Part shown: piece after piece, positions 7,874 through 16,374 of the stretch
Layout: each line of letters starts with the position of its first letter
How positions within the stretch are numbered: position 1 is the first letter of the stretch
NCBI RefSeq assembly: GCF_003390395.1
Contig: NZ_QUOV01000001.1
Span: forward strand, 1,612,001-1,676,000
Direction: 5' to 3'
Source of the DNA: Thalassotalea euphylliae
GTDB lineage: Bacteria > Pseudomonadota > Gammaproteobacteria > Enterobacterales > Alteromonadaceae
DNA: 64,000 nt
Position numbers and translations under genes: made by a program
Notes under the pieces: model-generated
Databases searched by the model: none
Told to the model about the DNA's origin: nothing
Seen by the model: the letters and a program-made list of their open reading frames with translations, nothing else

Positions 7874-9934
7874 TTACCAAATTTTCACACGTTGTTCTGG
7901 CGCGATATACATCGCATCGCCTTCTTTTACGTCAAATGCTTGGTAGAATTCATCCATATTCGATAGTGAACCTAACGCACGAAACTCACCCGGTGAATGA
8001 GGGTCAGTCGCTACACGATTACGCATTGATTTTTCAACGATTTTCGAACGCCAAATTTGCGCGTAACCCATAAAGAAGCGTTGGTCGCCTGTTAGGCCAT
8101 CAATCACTGGTGCTTCTTTACCGTTGAGTGACGCCTTATAAGCTTTGTAAGCGATAGTCACACCTGATAAATCACCAATGTTTTCACCTAACGTCAACTT
8201 ACCGTTAACGTTTAAGTCTTCAAACACTTGGTAGCCATCGTATTGCTCAACTAAGTTTGCAGCGCGCTTTTGGAATTCCGCTAAATCGTTTTCAGTCCAC
8301 CAGTTACGCAGGTTGCCGTCAGCGTCGTAGCGGCTACCTTGGTCATCAAAGCCGTGACCCATTTCATGACCGATTACTGCGCCAATACCACCGTAGTTAA
8401 CGGCATCATCAGCACCCATATTAAAGAATGGTGGTTGTAAAATTGCCGCCGGGAAAACAATCTCGTTAACGGTTGGGTTGTAGTAAGCATTGACCGTTTG
8501 CGGTGTCATACCCCATTCCCATTTGCGAATTGGACCGCCTAACTTTTCGACTTCTTTTTGGTGCGATACTTTACCTGAGCGAATGATATTGCCCACTAAG
8601 TCATCGCCTTTGATCATCAATGATGAGTAATCTTCCCACTTGTCTGGGTAGCCGATTTTCGGGGTAAACGCAGCAAGTTTAACTTGTGCCGCTTGCTTGG
8701 TTTCGTCAGACATCCACGCTAGGTTGTCAATTGATTTACCGTATGCGCTGCGTAAGTTTTCCACTAGCTCGCTCATACGCGCTTTGGCTTCAGGCTTGAA
8801 GTGGCGTGATACGTAAACTTTACCGATCACTTCACCTAAGTTGCTGTTTACCACGCTAACGCCACGTTTCCATTGAGGGCGTTGTTCTTTACGACCACTT
8901 AACTGTTTTGAGAAAAACTCAAAGTTTTCGTTGTCTAAATCGGCCGTTAAGTAGCTTGAGTAGGCACTTAGCGTGTGGAATTTTAAGTAGGTTTGCCAGT
9001 CAGCAAGTGGCGTTTCTGCTAATACTTTACCAAAACCTTCGATAAAGTCTGGTTGGTTAACAATTAAGTCTTTTTGCGAAGCAACACCTTGAGCTGCTAG
9101 GTATGCTGACCAATCAATGTTTTCTGAAACACTCTTTAAGTTAGCTGTTTCAAATTTGTTGTAGCGCTTTTCACTGTCGCGTGATTGCACACGTGTCCAG
9201 TGGTATTCAGCCATCTTGGTTTCTAATGCTAATACCGTTTCGGCCGCTTTTTCACCATTGTCAAAACCAGCTAACGCAAACATTTTCGCGATATGAGCTT
9301 TGTAGCCAGCGCGCAAATCAACAAAGCGCTCAGCATCGTTAAAGTAGTAATCTTTGTCAGGTAAACCTAAGCCACCTTGCCACACATGGGTTGCATAACG
9401 GCTAGAATCTTTGGCATCAACACCAATGTATAAATACATTGGGCTGGTAACACCAACTGATTGGTACTGACCAAAAAACGCCATTAAATCAGACTTGTTT
9501 TTTAATGCCTTAATGTCATTTAAAATTGGTTTAATTGGCATGATGCCTAAACCGTTACGCTTTTCTTGATCCATATAAGCGCGGAATAAGTCAGCAACTT
9601 TTTGCTCATCTGAACCTGCTTGCAAGTTAGGTGTAGCAGCTAGCTCTTCGATGATTGCTTTAACGTTTTCGTCAGCTTCATCACGTAAATCGTAGAACGA
9701 ACCAATAGCCGTTTTATCGCCTGGAATTTCAGTTGCTTTTAACCAGCCACCGTTAACGTAACGGTAAAAGTTGTCTTGCGGGCGAACACTCATGTCCATA
9801 TTGGCTTGGCTGATACCAGAGGCAAGTGCGGTTTGTTTGAAACTTGTTTCAGTAGTTGCTGATTCTGATGTGGCGTTACAGCCAGCTAGTAATAGCAATG
9901 ATGAACAAATTGCAGAAGATAGAATTGTTTTCAT
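7874..9934 (-). CDS. M13-family zinc metallopeptidase lipoprotein (PepO/neprilysin-like)
   Basis: A 686-residue peptidase of the neprilysin family. A lipoprotein signal (LLLLAGC, Cys at ~19) suggests anchoring in the cell envelope. The N-terminal M13 domain starts at MDMSVRPQDNFYRYVNGGWL. The catalytic zinc site is VIGHEMGHGFDDQG (HExxH), with the third ligand in GENIGDLSG and the usual C-terminal YAQIWRSK and DPHSPGEFR motifs. The length matches family members (~680). It degrades peptides in the periplasm or at the surface; the physiological substrate is unknown. It is a single-gene unit. Confidence 0.95.
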   Translation of the reverse strand: MKTILSSAICSSLLLLAGCNATSESATTETSFKQTALASGISQANMDMSVRPQDNFYRYVNGGWLKATEIPGDKTAIGSFYDLRDEADENVKAIIEELAATPNLQAGSDEQKVADLFRAYMDQEKRNGLGIMPIKPILNDIKALKNKSDLMAFFGQYQSVGVTSPMYLYIGVDAKDSSRYATHVWQGGLGLPDKDYYFNDAERFVDLRAGYKAHIAKMFALAGFDNGEKAAETVLALETKMAEYHWTRVQSRDSEKRYNKFETANLKSVSENIDWSAYLAAQGVASQKDLIVNQPDFIEGFGKVLAETPLADWQTYLKFHTLSAYSSYLTADLDNENFEFFSKQLSGRKEQRPQWKRGVSVVNSNLGEVIGKVYVSRHFKPEAKARMSELVENLRSAYGKSIDNLAWMSDETKQAAQVKLAAFTPKIGYPDKWEDYSSLMIKGDDLVGNIIRSGKVSHQKEVEKLGGPIRKWEWGMTPQTVNAYYNPTVNEIVFPAAILQPPFFNMGADDAVNYGGIGAVIGHEMGHGFDDQGSRYDADGNLRNWWTENDLAEFQKRAANLVEQYDGYQVFEDLNVNGKLTLGENIGDLSGVTIAYKAYKASLNGKEAPVIDGLTGDQRFFMGYAQIWRSKIVEKSMRNRVATDPHSPGEFRALGSLSNMDEFYQAFDVKEGDAMYIAPEQRVKIW

Positions 9935-10106
9935 ATAGGTACTCTACATTTTCTACTTGGAATGTTTTAACGCACCAGATAGTAATGAATCTGATCTGGA
10001 AGCGCTATCAAAAGTTAATGGTGTGTTAATTTTGTGTATGCTAATTGTGTTACAAAATATGTAAACTTATTGGGAAATCAGGTTAGCGCATTGCCAACGA
10101 CGCCAT

Positions 10107-10772
10107 TTATTTTTTGGCAAGAAAGACATTAACTGCGCACTCGCACATTTCTTCAATGCTATTAGCGTCAGCGTATATACCATCAATTAACAAGCGTGCA
10201 ATGCCATGCATAGTGCCCCACGTTACTTGGGCGAGGCGCAAGGTATTTTCCTCTTTAGGTAAAATGCCTGCCTGTTGCCAAGCTTTGGTCATCTCCACCT
10301 GATGTTGAAATACCGGATAGGCGATGTCGCGCAGTTCTTGGTTGGAATGATCGTTTTTCCATAGAGTGTGGCCAAACATCAAGTCGTAAATTGCTGGGTT
10401 GTTGGCAGCAAAGTCGATGTATTTAAAGATAAATTGACGATATCTGTCGTTAATTGGCCGCTCTGTATCGTTGAATATTGCTTGTTCGATGGCTTGCCAG
10501 CGCAAAAATCCCTCTGCCGCAACAGCACACAATAAGTCGTGTTTGTTTCTAAAATGGTGGTAAGTGGCGGTACGCGACACGCCAACTTTCTCTGCTAGTT
10601 TACGTAACGACAGCGCTTCAACTCCGCCCGCATTAATCATTTCTGATGCGGCTTGCAATAAAGTAGGGCGCAAGTCACCGTGGTGGTAGCTACTTTTGGC
10701 TGAAATATTGGTGCTCGTCTGAGTAGTCAGTGGCTTAGTTTGTTTTTTGTCTGTGGTTGATTTAGCAGTCAT
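10107..10772 (-). CDS. TetR/AcrR-family transcriptional regulator
   Basis: A 221-residue repressor-type protein. After a ~25-residue Thr/Lys-rich tail comes YHHGDLRPTLLQAASEMI and the helix-turn-helix LRKLAEKVGVSRTATYHHFRNKHDLLCAV, typical of TetR. The C-terminal half (TWGTMHGIARLLIDG) resembles the WHG/TetR_C_13-like ligand domain. It lies 22 bp downstream of the ThrE-type exporter gene on the same strand, so the exporter may be its target; the inducer is unknown. Confidence 0.9.
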   Translation of the reverse strand: MTAKSTTDKKQTKPLTTQTSTNISAKSSYHHGDLRPTLLQAASEMINAGGVEALSLRKLAEKVGVSRTATYHHFRNKHDLLCAVAAEGFLRWQAIEQAIFNDTERPINDRYRQFIFKYIDFAANNPAIYDLMFGHTLWKNDHSNQELRDIAYPVFQHQVEMTKAWQQAGILPKEENTLRLAQVTWGTMHGIARLLIDGIYADANSIEEMCECAVNVFLAKK

Positions 10773-10794
10773 TTAAGTTACAAGGCTTTCTTGT

Positions 10795-12018
10795 TTACAA
10801 CGTATTGCGTGAGCGTACCGCAACATTAGCGAAAATTAAGCCTGCAACAAGCGACATAAAAATCAAAAAAGTTTGCGAGGCGGTATCTGGCGTATTCAAC
10901 ATATTTTGGCCAGAAACAGCGGAGTTTAATCCGATATACACTTTACTGCCAGGTACCAATACAACCAGACCAAGTAGCATAACAATACTGCTTGGCAAAT
11001 TCATCACGCGTGAGAATAAGTTGCTGTAAACGCCTAAAGCAAACGCCCCAGCAAAGGCACCAAGCGCATAGCCTAAATAAGGTGTCGCCAAAAGTGTCGC
11101 GCCATATGCAATATAGCCGGATATTATCCCCCAAGGTGCATCTTTTTTGCGCACTTGGAACATGATGACAAGGGTCATGGATAAAATGGTTACCGCAACC
11201 CAAGAAGTCCAATTGGGCATAGCTGATGGCTGGATAAATTCAGCGGTTCCCCAAATTAAGTTACCAATAGCGATACCCAAAACGGCGCCAAAATACAGCT
11301 TAAAGAGCACCATAATGGCATCCATTATGCGGGCGGTTCCCGACACAAGGTGTCGAGCAGCAAGCTCAGACAAGCCCAGCGTTAGTGACAGGCCGGGAAT
11401 AAACACAATAATGGCCGACAATATCACCAGTGCCATATTGATGTGGGGATCGTAATTAGTCACCGCAGAGGCAATTAAGGCGCAAACCAACGCCGATAAA
11501 GGCTCTAGCGACTCTGAAATTCGCTGTGAGCGTTCAGACCAGAAAACAAACAGGGCAACCACCAAACCGAGTAAGCCTGACCAAAGTACGTCATTCCAAC
11601 TGGTGTGCATTAACATGGCAAAGGCACCACTTGACGCACCAAATGCTAAAAATGTGATGGTTTTACCGTATGGGTTGGGTTTGTTGTAGATCTCTTCAAT
11701 GCGCTCAGTTGCTTCGGCTAAGCTGCGTTGACCTGAGCTTAACTCGTCAACTAACTCATCAGTTCTTGCAAGCGAGCCAAGGTCTAAATCACCCGGTTTT
11801 ACTCGCACAATATAATTGTGTTCGCGATGTTCATCATCAATTAAGACAAAAGTAAGCGAGGTAGGTGTAATAATAAAAGATGCTTTGACACCAAGAAAAT
11901 TGGCGACGTTTTGCAGGTGTGCTTCAGAGCGAAAAGAGTTAGTGCCAAACTTATGGAGCGCTTTACCTAAACTAATGATAAATCTGCGCTTTTGTTTGAA
12001 CTCTGCACTTTGTGGCAT
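10795..12018 (-). CDS. threonine/serine exporter family protein (ThrE-like)
   Basis: A 407-residue membrane protein with the two-part ThrE architecture. A cytoplasmic N-terminal segment (~1-125) contains SLGKALHKFGTNSFRSEAHL. Helices of the DUF1212 domain then run to ~residue 260, and the C-terminal ThrE_2 domain (residues ~270-400) holds the closing motif LPSSIVMLLGLVVLVPGSKVYIGL. About ten transmembrane helices are visible. The family exports threonine and serine by proton antiport in Corynebacterium; the substrate here is inferred. It precedes the TetR gene, with which it may form an operon. Confidence 0.88.
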   Translation of the reverse strand: MPQSAEFKQKRRFIISLGKALHKFGTNSFRSEAHLQNVANFLGVKASFIITPTSLTFVLIDDEHREHNYIVRVKPGDLDLGSLARTDELVDELSSGQRSLAEATERIEEIYNKPNPYGKTITFLAFGASSGAFAMLMHTSWNDVLWSGLLGLVVALFVFWSERSQRISESLEPLSALVCALIASAVTNYDPHINMALVILSAIIVFIPGLSLTLGLSELAARHLVSGTARIMDAIMVLFKLYFGAVLGIAIGNLIWGTAEFIQPSAMPNWTSWVAVTILSMTLVIMFQVRKKDAPWGIISGYIAYGATLLATPYLGYALGAFAGAFALGVYSNLFSRVMNLPSSIVMLLGLVVLVPGSKVYIGLNSAVSGQNMLNTPDTASQTFLIFMSLVAGLIFANVAVRSRNTL

Positions 12019-12055
12019 GGCTGGTTAAACCTTGATTATTCTTGCTTTGATACTT

Positions 12056-12110
12056 ATACCAAGTTGATTAAATTCTCGCTGAGTGCTCAAATAATTATTT
12101 AACTTGATAT
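12056..12110. repeat. compact 55-bp palindromic repeat element
   Basis: The ends are imperfect inverted repeats: ATACCAAGTTGATTAA at the left, and TTATTTAACTTGATAT at the right. Bases 12068-12110 match the right end of the larger element at 19620-19662 with about four differences in 43. It looks like a minimal, internally deleted member of the same repeat family. It lies ~40 bp upstream of the ThrE-like gene. Confidence 0.65.
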
Positions 12111-12288
12111 TATTTAGCGTATGGTAAACAAATCTTGTGAGTTTTACAGTCAAAACTTGATACTGGGTATGCCTAACGGCGCTAAAGTAACCAATTTACG
12201 TATTTTTACCGTAAATTAAGCCATTAGTCGCAATGCAATCAATTACTCGTTAACCAAGTAAATATAGGATCATAAATCAGGATTCCAC

Positions 12289-12465
12289 ATGACGTTACTT
12301 ATTATTCTTGCCCTTGTGTTTATCAGTGTTGCCATTATGGTGGTATTAGGGGAAAAGTTTGGTAAACCGCTCGATCAGCCGACACAACAAAAGTACAGCA
12401 AGATTTTAATTGTGCTGGTGTTCGCTTCTTTATTTATCGCAATTCTAAAAAATGCCTTTGGCTAA
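12289..12465 (+). CDS. small two-helix membrane protein, 58 residues
   Basis: The ATG at 12289 opens a 58-codon frame ending at TAA 12463-12465. The protein has two hydrophobic segments (TLLIILALVFISVAIMVVL at residues 2-20 and ILIVLVFASLFIAIL at ~38-52) joined by a polar loop GEKFGKPLDQPTQQKYSK. An AGGAT/AGGATTCC purine stretch lies just upstream. The balanced two-helix layout and the exact fit between an intergenic region and the convergent NRDE gene support a real gene. I do not recognise the family; its function is unknown. Confidence 0.65.
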   Translation: MTLLIILALVFISVAIMVVLGEKFGKPLDQPTQQKYSKILIVLVFASLFIAILKNAFG

Positions 12466-12474
12466 TGTTTTAAG

Positions 12475-13266
12475 TTAGTTATTTTCAGTTTGCCAAGAAA
12501 ATTCAACTTGGCTGTCAACATCGCCACTCGTGTTGTAGGTCACTTCGGTTACCTGTGCCACACCGTCAACGCGCAGCGTATAAACACATGAAGAGCGAGT
12601 ACCGTATTCCTCGCCGCGAATAAAAATAGCGCTTAACTGCTTTTCCCATTCATAGGGTAAGCCAGTTTTGGGTAATAGGTTATCCGGTGCAGTTTGGTTA
12701 TCTTGCAATAAACCGAGCAAGTCTTGGTGGTTAAGCTCGCCAGTATTTTGGCTTTCGATAAAGCGCTCAAGGGCTTGCTCACCACGTGCCATTTTTGGCC
12801 AAATGTCGTCTAATGCACCATTGCACAAGCTAAAAAATCCAGCCTTATTCTCAGTAAATTGATGATTAACGCTATCAAAGCAGGTTAAACCATGTTGATC
12901 GCCATACAGTAAGTTAAAACCTTGATATTGCTGGTACTGCTCGCTTAGTAACTGGGTTAGCTCTGTTTTTCCAAGTTGATGCGCTTTTAATACAAGTTCA
13001 CCGCGACTGGTGTATTGACGTGAATTATCAATTGGCAGCTTGCGAAAGTTGGTTAGTGCGGCAAATTTTCCTGAGCGGGCAATCGCCAGCCAAGTGCCAC
13101 CTGCGCTTAAATCTTTGCCTGCGAGTACACAAGGTTCAATGTCAGCTGTTGGTGATTGCCACCAATGCATTGCGGCTGTTGGTCGTTGCCTAAATTCGTC
13201 ACGATTTGCCGCAATGATTAACGGATATTTAGGATGTTGATGTAAGGCAATAAACAAAATGCACAT
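12475..13266 (-). CDS. NRDE-family protein (TANGO2-like)
   Basis: A 263-residue protein starting MCILFIALHQHPKYPLIIAANRDEF; the N-terminal Met-Cys and the NRDE motif define the family. Further conserved parts are TWLAIARSGKFAALTNFR and the C-terminal GTRSSCVYTLR. The fold is related to N-terminal nucleophile hydrolases with Cys2 as a potential nucleophile. The human relative TANGO2 is linked to heme and lipid handling, but the bacterial function is not settled. It ends 9 bp from the small membrane protein gene, facing it. Confidence 0.9.
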   Translation of the reverse strand: MCILFIALHQHPKYPLIIAANRDEFRQRPTAAMHWWQSPTADIEPCVLAGKDLSAGGTWLAIARSGKFAALTNFRKLPIDNSRQYTSRGELVLKAHQLGKTELTQLLSEQYQQYQGFNLLYGDQHGLTCFDSVNHQFTENKAGFFSLCNGALDDIWPKMARGEQALERFIESQNTGELNHQDLLGLLQDNQTAPDNLLPKTGLPYEWEKQLSAIFIRGEEYGTRSSCVYTLRVDGVAQVTEVTYNTSGDVDSQVEFSWQTENN

Positions 13267-13384
13267 ATTTGTTAAAGTCGGCGGCTAATTTATGAGTAAT
13301 CGCTATAACTTAGCGGATCACAGCCTTTAACAAAAGTCTGGGGTGCGTTAAAGTTGTCGTCAGCACGATAGAGTGGAAAACAAC

Positions 13385-14155
13385 ATGTTCGAACTTCCTC
13401 AACTTAACCTAAAAGATAAAGTTTCAGACGCCGAATGGCAGACTCGTATAGATTTGGCGGCTTGTTACCGTTTAGCCTACTTACACGGCTGGGATGATTT
13501 GATTTATACCCACATTTCAGCACGTATTCCCGGCACTGACGAGTTTCTTATTAATGCCTTTGGCTTAGCATTTGACGAAATCACCGCGTCTAACTTGGTG
13601 AAAATTGATCTGCAAGGCAACATTTTAGATAAAGATTGCCCGTTTGAAATCAACCCAGCAGGCTTTACCATTCATAGCGCAGTACACGAAGTGCGCCACG
13701 ATGCTATGTGCGTAATGCATTTGCACACCAATGAACTCATTTCGGTGGCAACCTTAAAAAATGGCTTGCAGCCACTTAGTCAATATTCAGCATTTGCGTT
13801 GGCCTCAATGAGCTATCACGGTTATGAAGGTTTAGCAGTAAACGAAGATGAAAAAGCGCGCTTACAAGCAGACTTAGGTACGGCTAACTTTATGTTACTG
13901 CGCAATCATGGTGGCTTAACTTGTGGTAAAACGATTGGTGATGCGTTTATGCACATGTATGACCTAACGCGCGCTTGCCAAGTACAATTGCAAGTTCAAG
14001 CGACGGGCCAAGAACTGATTGAAGTTGACCAAAGTATTGTCGACAACATCAAAGCGCAAGCGAATGTCGTACACACAGGTTTAACTGGTGGGCAAAAATC
14101 ATGGCCAGCAATGTTGCGCCGTATCTACCGCCTTGACCCGAGCTTTGCAAGTTAA
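13385..14155 (+). CDS. class II aldolase/adducin-domain protein
   Basis: A 256-residue zinc-dependent aldolase-fold protein. Visible landmarks are LAACYRLAYLHGWDDLIYTHISAR at the N-terminus, the metal-binding histidines in VMHLHTNE and the later RNHGGLTCGKTIGDAF motif. I prefer the ATG at 13385, because a GAGTGGA stretch lies 8-14 bases before it. An in-frame GTG at 13373 would add four residues (MENN). The family includes fuculose-phosphate aldolase, but many members, such as this SRRM-like subgroup, have no assigned substrate. It is followed by an enolase-superfamily gene and a mutarotase, which suggests carbohydrate metabolism. Confidence 0.88.
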   Translation: MFELPQLNLKDKVSDAEWQTRIDLAACYRLAYLHGWDDLIYTHISARIPGTDEFLINAFGLAFDEITASNLVKIDLQGNILDKDCPFEINPAGFTIHSAVHEVRHDAMCVMHLHTNELISVATLKNGLQPLSQYSAFALASMSYHGYEGLAVNEDEKARLQADLGTANFMLLRNHGGLTCGKTIGDAFMHMYDLTRACQVQLQVQATGQELIEVDQSIVDNIKAQANVVHTGLTGGQKSWPAMLRRIYRLDPSFAS

Positions 14156-14222
14156 TAACTGCACGACAGCGTCTTGCTTCAGTTAAAATAGATAAATTCA
14201 GATAAATAACAGAGAATCCCCA

Positions 14223-15398
14223 ATGAAAATTACCCACGTAGAAATTTTTGATATCCATTGCCCTGAGCGTCCACCATGGAATCCGGTATTTGTTCGTATT
14301 CATACCGACGAGGGGATTCACGGGGTGGGTGAAGCTGGTTTGGCTTATGACTGGGGTCATAGTGCTGCAGCAGCGATGATCAAAGAAATTGCCGAGGCGG
14401 TATTAATTGGCTTTAACCCGTTTCAAACCGAACTCTTGTGGTCGCGCATGCTACGTGAAAGCTTCTGGGGACTTGGTGGTGGCCCTGTACTTTATGCGGC
14501 GATGAGTGCTATTGATACCGCGCTTTGGGACATCAAAGGTAAGGCATTAGGCTTACCTGTTTATCAGTTACTTGGTGGTAAAACGAATACCAAACTGCGC
14601 ACTTACGCGAGCCAGTTACAATTCGACTGGGATAAAGAGTGCAAAAAATTGATTGAGCCAGCCGAGTATGCCGAAGCTGCGTTAAAAGCGATGGCCGAAG
14701 GCTATGACGCAGTGAAAGTAGACCCTATTGTTTATGACGCCAATGGCGAATCTTCGTTTGATCGCACCAAGTTATTTACTAAACCACAAATGCGTTTGTT
14801 TGGTGATCGCTTGCGCGCTATTCGCGACGCTGTGGGTGAAGATGTTGATATTATTTTTGAATCACACTCACTAATGGGGGCTGCTTCTGCAATTCAAATG
14901 GGTGAAGTGATCGAAGAAGTTGGCTGTATGATGTACGAAGAGCCAGTGAACTACTTAAACTCAAAAGTGCACAAAAAAGTGTCTGATCGCGTCAATGTGC
15001 CAATTGCTGGTGGTGAACGTTTGTACCACCGTTGGGATGTTCGTCCTTATTTTGAAGATCAAAGTATTGATGTACTACAGCCAGATGTTGGCTTGTGTGG
15101 TGGTTTCACTGAAGCGAAAAAAGTGTGTGACTATGCCGATACTTACGATATTCGCGTGCAAGCACATGTTTGTGGCGGGCCTGTCGCAACGGCAGCGTCA
15201 TTACACTTAGAAACGGCTATTCCAAATTTCTTGATTCACGAGCATCACACCTACGCCATTAAAGCGTGGAACCGTGAACTTTGTATTCAAGATCCACAGC
15301 CAGTTGATGGCTTCTTTGAAGTGTCAGAAACACCGGGCATCGGCATAGAGCTTAATGATGAAGTTGTTAAGCGCTCACCACACGTTACGGTTAAATAA
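14223..15398 (+). CDS. mandelate racemase/muconate lactonizing enzyme family protein
   Basis: A 391-residue enolase-superfamily enzyme. The N-terminal capping domain runs from KITHVEIFDIHCPERPPWNP to about residue 130, and the barrel has the usual MR-group features. The K-x-D type motif lies in DAVKVDPI; the metal-ligand carboxylates are in IFESHSLM, YEEPVN and GGERLY; a candidate catalytic His is in VQAHVCGGP. The pattern resembles sugar-acid dehydratases such as galactonate dehydratase or anhydrosugar-acid cycloisomerases, but the substrate cannot be fixed. It lies 67 bp after the class II aldolase gene and 67 bp before the mutarotase, all on the same strand. Confidence 0.88.
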   Translation: MKITHVEIFDIHCPERPPWNPVFVRIHTDEGIHGVGEAGLAYDWGHSAAAAMIKEIAEAVLIGFNPFQTELLWSRMLRESFWGLGGGPVLYAAMSAIDTALWDIKGKALGLPVYQLLGGKTNTKLRTYASQLQFDWDKECKKLIEPAEYAEAALKAMAEGYDAVKVDPIVYDANGESSFDRTKLFTKPQMRLFGDRLRAIRDAVGEDVDIIFESHSLMGAASAIQMGEVIEEVGCMMYEEPVNYLNSKVHKKVSDRVNVPIAGGERLYHRWDVRPYFEDQSIDVLQPDVGLCGGFTEAKKVCDYADTYDIRVQAHVCGGPVATAASLHLETAIPNFLIHEHHTYAIKAWNRELCIQDPQPVDGFFEVSETPGIGIELNDEVVKRSPHVTVK

Positions 15399-15465
15399 GC
15401 ACTTAGCCAGCAACTCATTGCCATTTGACTAGACACTTTATTTGTAAACCGACCGCGGAGCTAAC

Positions 15466-16341
15466 ATGACATTGATTGGTGAGAATAACTTTGGCCGTAT
15501 CAAGCAAGAAGGGCTAGGGGAGTCGCTAGCGCAGCTAGTGATTGAACATCAATCCTGTCGTGCTCGCGTTAGCTTGTATGGCGGCCAAGTACTTGCTTGG
15601 CGGCCAAGCGGGCAAGAAGAAGTCTTTTGGCTATCAAATTCGTCTGATTATTCACAAGGCAAGGCGATTCGCGGTGGCATACCGCTGTGTTGGCCTTGGT
15701 TTGGTGCACACCCTAACGCTGAGGGTGCGGGTAATCATGGCTTTGCTCGTAACGTGGTCTGGCAACTAAGCAGTTCAGAAATTACTGAAGCAGGAGTAGA
15801 GCTTGAATTGGTATGGCAAGGGGAAAACCAGCACCCGCAATGGCCTTTTAAAACCAAAGTGGTGCAAAAACTTGTCTTGGGTGAAACGTTTACACAGCAA
15901 CTAACCATTGAAAACCAATCACCAGACACGATTGAATTTACTGGCGCATTACATAGCTACTTTGCCGTTAGTAACCCTGCTCAAGTGACTATTCCAAACC
16001 TTGATAATGTGCCTTTTGATTGCAAACTTAGCGAACAAAAAGGCCAGCAAGACTCGCTAGAAAACTCAGTAGGGCCGCTGGATCGCATTTACTATTCTGA
16101 TCAGCCAATGAAGATTATCGACGCTGGCAAGCAGCGAGTAATTAACCTAATGCCTAATCAAGTGAACAATTGGGTACTATGGAACCCTGGGCAGAAAACG
16201 GCGGCAGGTATGGCAGATGTCCATGCTGGTGGCGAACAAGAGTATGTTTGCCTTGAAGCGGCGAATATTCAGCCACTTACCATTGCATCGGGAGAGTCGG
16301 TGACGTTTGGCCAAGTGATTAGTTTAGCCAAGTTATCGTAA
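15466..16341 (+). CDS. D-hexose-6-phosphate mutarotase (YeaD-like)
   Basis: A 291-residue aldose-1-epimerase-fold protein of the YeaD type. Motifs include ARVSLYGGQVLAWRPSGQEE, GKAIRGGIPLCWPWFGAHP, the NHGFAR active-site segment, and EYVCLEAANIQPLTIASGES near the C-terminus. It interconverts the anomers of glucose-6-phosphate and related sugars in the cytoplasm. It is the third gene of a co-directional sugar-related set with the aldolase and the enolase-superfamily gene. The neighbouring dehydrogenase gapA found next to yeaD in enterobacteria is absent. Confidence 0.9.
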   Translation: MTLIGENNFGRIKQEGLGESLAQLVIEHQSCRARVSLYGGQVLAWRPSGQEEVFWLSNSSDYSQGKAIRGGIPLCWPWFGAHPNAEGAGNHGFARNVVWQLSSSEITEAGVELELVWQGENQHPQWPFKTKVVQKLVLGETFTQQLTIENQSPDTIEFTGALHSYFAVSNPAQVTIPNLDNVPFDCKLSEQKGQQDSLENSVGPLDRIYYSDQPMKIIDAGKQRVINLMPNQVNNWVLWNPGQKTAAGMADVHAGGEQEYVCLEAANIQPLTIASGESVTFGQVISLAKLS

Positions 16342-16374
16342 CTAACTTACCGTAAGTAATGCCTTAGCTAATAG

